Source: Magnolia sinica
Lineage: Eukaryota; Streptophyta; Magnoliopsida; Magnoliales; Magnoliaceae
Direction of reading: 5' to 3'
Length of the DNA stretch: 64,000 nucleotides
Assembly: GCF_029962835.1 (NCBI RefSeq)
Contig: NC_080584.1
Span: 79,202,862 to 79,266,861 of the forward strand
Below the pieces are notes generated by a model that worked only from the letters and a program-made list of their open reading frames with translations, was not told the DNA's origin and made no database searches. Position 1 is the stretch's first letter; each line of letters opens with the position of its first letter. Shown here one piece after another: positions 22,241 through 31,052 of this stretch. A program made the position numbers and the translations under genes.

Positions 22241-23048
22241 AAGTGAAACCTTATAATTGGAAATATTGTACCGAACAAATTCTTCTAAATTGTTTCCCTT
22301 GTTGTAGCCCAACTGAATCATATATATGCCTAATTTTTAGCCTTGGGCACAAATTGTTGTGCGACATGACAGTCATGTGGATGTTTGGGTGTTCAGTCAA
22401 ATATAGTACTGTGTTTAACGTGGAGTTTCCACTGGCTAAATAAACATTTACGTATGTGTCTGTAATTTACATCATCACTGATGTATCAATGACAGTGTAA
22501 CAAGCATGAAATCTCTGCTTAAGGCAAGCAAAGTAGCTGGACTCTTTTTCTAAACAGTTTCGGTTTCTAATATTTTGACCTGCTTTTTTTTTTTTTTTAC
22601 CAGCCTGCTTCTTGTCTTAGGGCATTTAAAGAAAATGGGACCCACCTTATGGATAGCTTGGATCTCACAACTTAGGTGCCATGCTCGGTGGCATTCTATC
22701 CATATATAGCTTGCTTCCCCTGGCCATTTAAACATAAGATAATATTGCATTTTCATCTTTGCAAACTTTTGTTTTGCATTTGCTTACTCTAAGTCTTCTT
22801 TTCTAAGGGCCAAGAAAAGACTTGATTTCCTGGTATGTTCTTCCCTTTCCGACACCTCTGATGTTTCTCTTAATTTTCTTCCTGTTGATCTTCGTTGTTG
22901 CAAAGCAGTCCTGCTTCTAAATAACATTCTCGGGACTAAAAACCTAGAGCTTTTTCCTTGCTGAGCTCACAATTGTGTATTAAGGCATCCCATCGACATG
23001 CCACTGCATCTGCCAAAGTGGCCCATGGGCACGATTTTAGAGTCGTTG
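22241..23048. other. No gene recognised
   Basis: AT-rich, with only short unconserved frames; a poly(T) run at about 22586-22598. No repeat match inside the window apart from short words. Confidence 0.5.
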
Positions 23049-23262
23049 TCCTTTTTTTGTTACACGCACACCCCGCAATCACACTGTAGTGGGATTTCAT
23101 CACCTGTGGGAACTCAAACCCAAGACTTTGTGTTGAAACTCCCGACAGTCTATGACTGAGGCAAGGATTTGAACCCCAGATCCATTGTCGGGTTGGCTTC
23201 CCACAATTTCAATGCGTTGGACCAAAAGTCCTTGTCTAATTATCAGGTTGGCCAAATCAGTG
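23049..23262 (-). mobile_element. SINE-like element
   Basis: On the minus strand a tRNA-like head contains a box-B match GGGTTCAAATCC (near 23170), a second box-B-like GGGTTTGAGTTCCC (near 23110) and an A-run tail (23053-23059). Arrangement fits a plant tRNA-derived SINE. The exact ends are uncertain. Confidence 0.5.
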
Positions 23263-23407
23263 GCTGCAAAATAATTTTTCTAAGCCCTGTAGGTGTTTTC
23301 AATACCTGGACCCCATGATATGTCGATGGATTTGTGACACATCAATCACGCAGAGGGAGCCAACTGATGGACAGCTTGGATCTTACACTAACGTGGAAAA
23401 CTGGCGC

Positions 23408-23412
<5 letters not shown>

Positions 23413-23449
<37 letters not shown>
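23413..23449. repeat. (TA)n microsatellite
   Basis: Uninterrupted TA run. The DNA between here and 23929 is AT-rich and shows no recognisable gene. Confidence 0.95.
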
Positions 23450-23451
<2 letters not shown>

Positions 23452-23929
23452 TGGACAAGGACCGCAATGACCAAAGCTTAAACAAAGACTAATCATAATA
23501 GAAACAAAACACCAAAAATTGTACACTTTACAGCCTTCTCTATTAGAACTTGGCAAATTATCTAATTGACTTGAAATATGGTGGTATAAAATCTTCGCAT
23601 GGGACCAGAACCTTCACGATACCTTAACCCTCCATCTCTATACAACCCTAAAAAGCATAAAAGCATTACCAGATTTTATAACATAACGCACGTTGACGAC
23701 CAAAAGGAATTACCTCACCCAAGCATTTCCATTGCTGGCTTTGTTGACAATGCATCTTTTAAAAACCTAATGCATATTTATGGCTCACTTCATGAGTGTA
23801 CTACTGTAACAACCTTTGGTACACTGCATAATATTTGACCCAGATCATCACACGTGAGCCATATGACAGTGAGAATGAGACCGTGAATGGTAGTTGCTAG
23901 ATTGGTCCCAGGTTCTATGAAAACCGTGG

Positions 23930-24414
23930 GAGTAGATGAGGTGAGACCCTGGACTCCCAAGATAGTGTGGCCTAACCGTCGGGCCCACCTTGATGTATGT
24001 ATTCTGTATCCACGCCATCTATCATTTTTTCCGGATCATTTTAGGGCTTTGTCCTAAAAATGAAGCAGATCCAATAGTCAGGTGGACCGTACTATAGGAA
24101 ACAGTGGAGTGTTAATAGGCCGCGAAAGTTTTCTGATATTTATTTCTTCTCTTCAACTAGGCTTATGCGACGTTATCCATTCAGAAACATTGAAGTACAA
24201 TCTAAGAGGTTTTTAATGGTTGGGCATTCAATCAACACTGTTTTCTAAAGTATGGTCCACCTGAGAATTAGATCTACTTCATTTTTGGGATATTATACTA
24301 CAATGACATAGAAAAATGGATGAATGACCCTAATACAGAATACATACATCAAGTTGGACCTACGGTACGAGCCACACCGTCTTGGGTGAGGATAGGGTCT
24401 CACCTAATCCGCTC
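23930..24414. repeat. Palindromic MITE, clearest full copy
   Basis: Terminal arms of about 90 bp are inverted: AGGTGAGACCCT, CCAAGATAGTGTGGC and ACTTGATGTATGTATTCTGTA (as CCTTGATGTATGTATTCTGTA on the left) all recur in reverse complement on the right. Inner arms (AGCAGATCCAATAGTCAGG, GAAACAGTG) are also inverted. No frame. Confidence 0.75.
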
Positions 24415-24534
24415 AGTGTGGGGAGCTGATCTGAACAGGGCAACAAATATGGAACTTTGGCTAGGGCCGTTGATTGTCACCTCTGTGGTACGTTGACAAG
24501 GAAAACTTTTATGGATCACACCATGGTGTATGTG

Positions 24535-24672
24535 TTTTTTTTTTGGCTCACCTACTCACAGCCACGTACTCACACCATGGTGGGTTTTGATCACCCCAAT
24601 GGGTACTCGAATCCATGAACTGGTGTTAAAACTCCCGTAGGTCTACCACCAAGGCGTGAAGGACCCCCCAAT
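24535..24672 (-). mobile_element. SINE insertion
   Basis: Minus-strand tRNA-like head with GGATTCGAGTACCC (box-B-like) and an A tail (TTTTTTTTTT at 24535). Near-identical flanks GTGTATGTG (24526-24534) and GTGTACATG (24673-24681) look like a worn 9-bp TSD. Similar in plan to the SINE at 23049-23262. Confidence 0.6.
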
Positions 24673-24879
24673 GTGTACATGTTATATCCACACTGCATCC
24701 ATTTTGTAAGATCATTTTAGCTTACGAAAAAACAAAGGTGAGGCAAATCCAAAGCTCAAGTGGACCATACCACAGGAAGCAGTGGGGATTGAATGCCTAT
24801 TATTGAAAACTTCTTGGGGGCCATGGACGTTTGGATCAAGCTGATATTTGTGTTTTACCTTTAACCTGGTCCATGTAAC

Positions 24880-24911
<32 letters not shown>

Positions 24912-25067
24912 AAGAGAAGGATTGTATATATATCCAGAATAAAGGGAGACAGAGTTCAGGCGATCTTGGGCTGGGAAACAGACCCAGGGACCGCCTATCA
25001 TATCCATGTACAAGCCCAAAACCCAAATGCTACAAGGGCCCACTTAAGACTCTCTAATGGATCCCAA
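24880..25067 (-). mobile_element. Truncated LINE 3' end with (TAA)n tail
   Basis: A (TTA)n run (minus strand (TAA)n) borders a 155-bp unique stretch that interrupts the host palindrome between CATGTAAC and TTAAACAGGTTGG. Possible TSD AACTTAT/AACCTAT. No coding part remains. Confidence 0.4.
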
Positions 25068-25384
25068 ACCTATCTTAAACAGGTTGGATGGCAAATAAAA
25101 CATCATGGTGGGCCTTAGTAAGTTTTCAACAGTGAACGTCATTGTCTCTACTGCTTTCTATGGTGCGGTGCACTTGATCTTGATTTTTTTTTTTTTTTTT
25201 TTGATTCATGCTGGATGATATAAAAAAAATTTGAATGCGATATGGAGATACAGCACATATATCATGGTGAATCCCACATAACTTTGCCACATCAATACAC
25301 CACCATGGTCCACACCCAATCCACTTCGCCTGTAACACTTTAGTCATCTGGTACCATAGGGCTAAAAGAACTGAAATATGGTAG

Positions 25385-25432
25385 GGAAGCAGATTGGGTG
25401 CAGCCTGGCCTCACCCTAGACAATGTGGCACT

Positions 25433-25487
<55 letters not shown>

Positions 25488-25968
25488 GCGTGCACACACA
25501 CACGCGCTTTACTGGATCATTTTAGTGCATGAAGCCCCAAATGAAGCAGATCGAGATCTCAGGTATATCTGGTCCATACCATAGGAAAGAATGGTGATTG
25601 AATACCTCACTATTAAAAATGTACAACCTCCTAGGGTCAACTGAAACGTTTCAGTAACATTTATATGTCATGCAATCCATTGATAAGGTCATGTAAACCT
25701 GAATGAGGGGAAAAATATCAGCTTTATCCAAGGCTTCGGAGGTGCATAATAAGTTTTAAGTGGTCAATCACTACTTTATTTTATTTTATTTTATATAGTA
25801 TGATCCACATAAGGTTTGGATCTGCTTCATTTTTTAGCTCATGCCCTAAAAGGGTTTGGAAAAACATGTAAACTACATAGATATAGAATACCTAAATCAA
25901 GGTGGGTCACATGATAAGGGTTGCACTGTCTTGGGTGAGCTGGGGCCCCACCTAATCCTCTCCCACAT
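25385..25968. repeat. Palindromic MITE copy with (TA)n arm
   Basis: The left arm holds CAGCCTGGCCTCACCCTAGAC and the right arm CTTGGGTGAGCTGGGGCCCC, the same terminal words as 23930-24414. A (TA)n run (25435-25484) has expanded in the left arm. Confidence 0.6.
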
Positions 25969-26307
25969 AGTAGAGATATCTATCAAGTGGATACGTAGAA
26001 GTAGGGATGTACGTCGAGCCGAGTCAAGTACTCGAGGTGGGCTAAGCTTGGTTTGACTCGTCCTTGCTTTCGTACCATTATAGCTTTGCTTGTTTGCCAA
26101 ACCTTTCGAGTTGAGCTCGAACTGAGCTAGTAGATCGAGTCAAGGTGAGCTTAGCTTGAGTCGAGTCGAGCTTGCTCCCAATCCGACCCAGCCCAACACC
26201 CGACCTGCACCTAACTCAACCTAATAGCCCGATCCAACCCGCACCTAACTCAACCCAGCCACCCGACCCAACTAAACCCCACTTTGATGGTGTGATTAAA
26301 ACCAAAT

Positions 26308-26310
<3 letters not shown>

Positions 26311-26384
<74 letters not shown>
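26311..26384. repeat. (TA)n, left flank of MITE
   Basis: Pure TA run adjoining GGGAAAAGG. Confidence 0.95.
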
Positions 26385-26386
<2 letters not shown>

Positions 26387-26930
26387 GAAAAGGTACTATA
26401 CGCTTGACCTCACAATAAGCTCCCATGAGGTCGAGCTGTGTGGGCCCCACCGTGATGCGTTTCGAACATCTACCCCATCAGTCAGATGCACCATTCCATC
26501 GTGGGCCTAGGTCTCAAAAATCAAGTCAATCTGTGACTTGTATGGGCCACACCACATACAGAAGTGGGGAGGGGCCGTGCACCATTAAAACATTCATAAT
26601 CATTTTTTGGGCCCACCGAGATGTGGTTTGCAAATCCAGCCCATCCATTATGTGTGTTCCACTTGGATGAGGGTTCAGACCAAGTTTCAGCAGCATTCAA
26701 AACTCAGGTGGGCCCCACCAAGTGCATTTATATGTTTTAACGGTGTCTTCACATGATTTTAGATGGTATGTTCCACTTGTGTTCCATATACGACTAATTT
26801 TTGGCATATCCCATAATTTAGAGGGGACCCATCAAATGCACGGTGTTGATGGTCGACACGCATCACGGTGGGGCCCACACAGCTCGACCTCACGGGACCT
26901 TATCGTGAGGTCGAGCGCATAGTACCTTTT

Positions 26931-26933
<3 letters not shown>
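26385..26933. mobile_element. (TA)n-flanked MITE, complete copy
   Basis: 549 bp; terminal arms of about 90 bp start GGGAAAAGGTACTAT and include GAGGTCGAGCTGTGTGGG followed by CCCCACCGTGATGCG. Same family as 16218-17474. It has no coding capacity. A microsatellite-targeting plant MITE is known in rice (Micron); sequence kinship to it was not tested. Confidence 0.88.

Positions 26934-27016
<83 letters not shown>
26934..27016. repeat. (TA)n, right flank of MITE
   Basis: Pure TA run that starts directly after TTTTCCC. Confidence 0.95.
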
Positions 27017-27018
<2 letters not shown>

Positions 27019-27239
27019 TATTCAAGTCGAGCTGAGCTGAGGTCGAGTCAAGTCGAATTAAGCTCCACTATATTCGAACTCGGCTCGTTTTTAAAATGAG
27101 TTGGGTCATATGAAGCTTGGCTCGCCTTGAGTTGTTGTTCAAGCCAAGTCAAGCCAAGTTAGATCAAGCCAAGTTGAGCGAGCTTTTCGAGCTAGCTTGG
27201 CTCATGTACAACCCTATGTAGGAGGGTGTTGTATGGAAG

Positions 27240-28960
27240 TGAATTTTGCTTAATGCGCTTAGGAAGGGGTCTATGTGAGGCCCATCATGATATGTGGATT
27301 TTATCCACGCCATTCACCCATTTTTTAATGATCATTTTAGATTACAAGTCTAGAAATTAGGTAGGTCCAATGCTCAACCGCACCATAAGAAGCAACAGTG
27401 ATAATGAAACTCACCGTTGAAACCTTGTTAGGGGCCACAGTGATGTCTATTTGCCATCCAACTAATTCATAAGGTCATATTAACCTAGATGAAGGGCAAA
27501 CACAAATATCAGATTGATCCAAAACTTTTGCCACTCAGAAGAAGTTTTTAATGGTGGGTATTCAATCCCCTATGTGTAGTCCACTTGAGCCTTGGATTTG
27601 TCTCATTTTTTTGGATCATATTATGAAATGATCTAAATAATGGACAGAGGGCATAGATAAAACCTATACATCATTGTCGGCCCCATGGAGCCTTGCCTGG
27701 ATGGATTATCATCCATGCGGGGGCAGGCCGCAATCTGCTTCTGTGATTGGCCAGGTCAATCCATGCAATGGATGACTTACATTTTAAAAGTGAGTGTAGC
27801 TCATATGGGTGGAAGGCATAAGAAATTCCAGTGCCATCGCTTTTCATTGGTCCACATCATTTTTATTGAACCACTACCATTGAAACCTTCCTAGGGTCTA
27901 ATGTAAGGTTTATTTGCCATCAAATCTCTTGTTAAGGTCACAGATACCTGGATGAACGGAAAACACAAATATCCACTTGATCAGAGCCTTCTATGGTCCT
28001 AAGAAGTTTCCAACAATAGATGTCCAATTCCCACTGGTTCTATAGTGTGGCTCACTTGAGACTTGGGTCTGCCTCATTTTTTGCCTCATTCATTGAAATG
28101 GTATGGAAAAATGAATGTGCGGGTATAGATCTGATTCATAAATCATGATGGGGCCATGGAAATTCAACATGTCAACACTTTAGGTTTTTTGGTTTCTTGG
28201 CCTGCAATGTGTTGCACCACACGGCAAGCAACGAAATTTCTTGACATGTGAAATTTATGTGAGACCTATGATTATGTATTTCTTAAATTCATATTGTCCA
28301 TCCATTTTTTCAGGTCATTTTAGAATACGAGCCCAGAAATAAGATAAGTCTAAAGCTAAAGTGGATCACGCTACTGAAAAATAAGAATTGATGCTACCGT
28401 TGAAAACTTTTTAGAGTCACTGAAAGGTCCAATCAAATTTATATTTCTATTTTAACTTCGAGTATGTGTGATCTTATGAATAGGTTCGATAGAAACTAAG
28501 CCTCGCGGTTGAGCCTAGAAAAGTTTCAATGATAATTTGTTCAATCCCAGCTGCTTTATGCGGTGTGACCCACTTGAGCTTTAGATGTAACTCATTTTTA
28601 GCTTATGCTATAAATTATTTGGAAAAATTATCAGGTTATGTAGCTAGCCATCCATATTTGCCAGGTAGAAATCTACTGTATCTTGTTAGATGGAGTCATT
28701 AGATTTGCTTCATTTTTCTTTTGGATAATGCATTAAAATGATATGGAAAAAATGGACGGACAGGATCCATATGGAATACACACATCAAGGTGGGCCCTAT
28801 GGAAAGTGCTGCACCGTCTTAGGTGAGGCTAGGTCTCACCTAATCCGCTAGCCTCACCTAATCCGCTCGCAGAGTGCAGCACATTTCAGGTGGATAGAAG
28901 AAAACCGGAAATGCTTATATGTGGGACTTCCCTGGACCCATCATGATGTATATATATCAG
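27240..28960. repeat. Cluster of palindromic MITE copies
   Basis: At least three worn copies in a row: about 27270-27690 (inverted CCATTTTTTAATGATCATTTTAG / GAAATGATCTAAATAATGG), about 27850-28170 (half copy) and about 28230-28660. A right-half remnant follows at 28690-28870 with the terminus CACCGTCTTAGGTGAGGC, whose last segment TCACCTAATCCGCT is doubled. No gene. Confidence 0.5.
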
Positions 28961-28984
28961 ATCCACAAAGTCTATCTATTTTTC

Positions 28985-29530
28985 CATATCATTTTACCAA
29001 AAAAGAAAGAAAAAAATAAATAAATAAATAAAAAACATTTTACCAAAAATGATATGGAAACATTTTTACCATGTTACCAAAAATGGTATGGAAACATAGA
29101 TAGACGGTCGTACCAAAAAAAAAAATAAATGAACAAAACACATTGTACCAAAAATGGTATGGAAACATAGATGGTCGTACCAAAAAAAATGAAACAAAAC
29201 ACATTTTACCAAAAATGGTACGGAAACATAGATAGACAGTCATACTTAAAGAAAAAAGAAAAAAAAAAATCAAACAAAAAACATTTTACCAAAATCCGCT
29301 AGTCTTATCTCTTTTTCCATACCATTTTACCAAAAATGGTACGGAAACATAGACGATCGTACCAAAAAAAAGAAAATGAAACAAAACATATTTTACCAAA
29401 AATGGTATGGAAACATAGATAGACGGTCGTACCAGAAAAAAAAAAAAAAAAATGAAACAAAAAACATTTTACCAAAATCCGCTAGTCTATCCCTTTTTCC
29501 GTACCATTTACCAAAAAAATGAATAAAAAA
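28985..29530. repeat. Minisatellite, unit about 60-90 bp
   Basis: Six or so units built on CATTTTACCAAAAATGGTA then TGGAAACATAGATAGACGG and TCGTACC plus an A-rich tail. Every unit holds the near-palindrome TACCAAAAATGGTA. Unit length varies through the A tracts. Confidence 0.8.
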
Positions 29531-29645
29531 AAAAAAAAAACTAGGCGGATGGAAGGCTCAAGTAGTCCATACCATATGGAAACAGTAGGAATTGGAGGTC
29601 GTACTGATGAAAACTTCTTTGGGCCACAAAAAGCTATAGTCAAGC

Positions 29646-30225
29646 TTCTTTTTTTTTTTAAATAAATATATTTATTCACGTCGGATGAATACTTAACATG
29701 AGAAATTTTCAGGCAGGAAAGGCACAAAACGCTACCACGCCTATCATATACATGCTACATAAATACTGAACGCTTAAATCCCGCTAGTTAGGATTTCCTG
29801 ATATTCCCAAGCCCCACCTTATCGAAGAAGATTTCTTCTCGGATTTGGGGAGGGACTTTAGATAGGGAGCTGATTATGGCGGTCTCCTGCCAGCCGCTTC
29901 TCAATTTTACCAAGGAGTCAGCCACTCCATTTGCCTCTCTGGCCGTATAGTGGATTATTACCTCGCCTCTCTGAAGGAGAATCTTGAGACTAGCACTCCC
30001 ATACCACAATTACAACTGTGGGGAGCAACAGAGCCCCTTAACTGCCACGTGGACCATTCGTTTAGAGTCGCTTTCTACCACAATTCTTTGGTATCTCCGT
30101 ACACGTTGAGGGCGAGGCCCTCAATCATCCACCGTGCCTCAGCTCGATTGTTGGATCCCATGTCATAACCTGTTGCTAGCGCAAAAATGAAGTTTCCGCC
30201 GTTACGAGTATTTTCTCTTCATGTG
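29646..30225 (-). pseudogene. LINE 3' end with RNase H remnant
   Basis: Minus-strand frames show the end of an RNase H domain: GSNNRAEARWMIEGLAL (near 30120-30165), LRGSVA (near 30025) and HYTAREANGVADSLVKL (near 29905-29955, with the final catalytic Asp). Two frameshifts break it. A T-run at 29648-29658 is the copied poly(A) tail, so the 3' end is preserved and the 5' part is truncated. Same domain type as 7115-7813 but a different subfamily by sequence. Confidence 0.65.
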
Positions 30226-30407
30226 GTGTGTTCCACTTTGGATGCGCCTCATTTTTGAGTTCATGGCTTAGAATGTTCTATACAAATCTATGGATTGTGT
30301 GGATTTAAAACATCAATCATCGCATGGCCCAAAAAAAACTACACACGTTTCGGAGAGAGAAATCCCGCGTATCCTGCCATAGCCTTTCCCATATGCTACG
30401 GCACTGA

Positions 30408-30416
30408 ATTTTCCTG
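30408..30416. other. 9-bp target-site duplication
   Basis: ATTTTCCTG here and again at 30909-30917, directly outside the MITE termini. Nine bases is the length typical of Mutator-like elements. Confidence 0.88.
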
Positions 30417-30908
30417 GGACGCGGGTTTCCTGCCATAGCCTTTCCCATATGCTACGATGCTAGGTGGGGCCCACCGTGATGTGGAGAAATCCATTCCGTC
30501 TATCCATTTTGTGAGAACATTTTAGGATATGTGACAAAAAATGAGGTGGATCTAAAGCTCAAGTATACCACGCTGGATGGAAAATTGGGGAAAGAGTTTC
30601 CTACCATTGAAACCTTTCTAGGCTCCACCTTGATATTTATTTTCCATCAAAACCGTTTATAAGGTCATTCCCACTGAGATGAAGTGAAATCACAAAAAGG
30701 GTAGCATGATACGAAAGCTTTTATGGCCGCATGAATATTTGAACGGTGGTTACTAAAACCTGGCACACTCAGTTTTGGATCCACCCCAATTTTGGTCCCA
30801 TGTCCTAAATTGATCTCGAAAAATGGATGGAGGGGATGGATTTCTACTAAACATCACGGTGGGCCCCACTTAACTCCTGCGAAAGCCTTTCGCAGGAAAC
30901 CCGCGTCC
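30417..30908. mobile_element. Mutator-like MITE upstream of the NLR gene
   Basis: 492 bp; termini GGACGCGGGTTTCCTGC match for 17 bases in inverted orientation, and the arms continue through GTGGGGCCCACCGTGATGT. Body words (TCCATTTTGTGAGAACATTTTAGG, TGATATTTATTTTCCATC) tie it to the dispersed palindromic family. It ends 144 bp before the NLR start codon, so it may be part of the NLR leader or promoter. Confidence 0.85.
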
Positions 30909-31035
30909 ATTTTCCTGTGCCTTCAAAATACAGACGATCCGCATTCATTGGTTATCCTCCATGCGATGGATTTAGAAAACTTGTTAGTAACTTCTGTTAA
31001 AAGAAACATATTACAATTAATCCATGGCATTTTTT

Positions 31036-31038
31036 CAG
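31036..31038 (+). other. Candidate 3' splice site before NLR ATG
   Basis: GCATTTTTTCAG with a pyrimidine run, 14 bases before ATG. An equivalent acceptor precedes the ATG of the truncated paralogue. Confidence 0.5.
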
Positions 31039-31052
31039 AGGGGAGAATACGC

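Larger units (their letters stand above)
24500..25345. repeat. Palindromic MITE with a SINE and a LINE tail inside
   Basis: Arms CACACCATGGTGTATGTG...CATCCATTTTGTAAGATCATTTTAGC and CTGGATGATAT...GCACATATATCATGGTG are inverted. Two later insertions (24535-24672 and about 24880-25067) extend it. Poly(T) at 25185-25202. Confidence 0.55.
26002..27215. repeat. Fold-back element with GAGCTCGA-rich arms, holding a nested MITE
   Basis: Termini TAGGGATGTACGTCGAGCC and GGCTCATGTACAACCCTA are inverted. The arms are rich in CGAGTCAAG and GAGCTGAGC words. The central 26311-27016 is a later (TA)n-MITE-(TA)n insertion. Confidence 0.6.

Noticed and set aside
23599-23838. 79-codon frame, looked at as a possible small gene
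   Set aside because: No recognisable domain or conserved context; AT-rich DNA gives such frames by chance.
29040-29273. Minus-strand frame rich in Phe and Tyr
   Set aside because: Translation of the TACCAAAAATGGTA minisatellite.
30792-31052. 87-codon N-terminal extension of the NLR frame
   Set aside because: It is translated from MITE sequence and has no counterpart in the paralogue; the Met at 31053 fits better.
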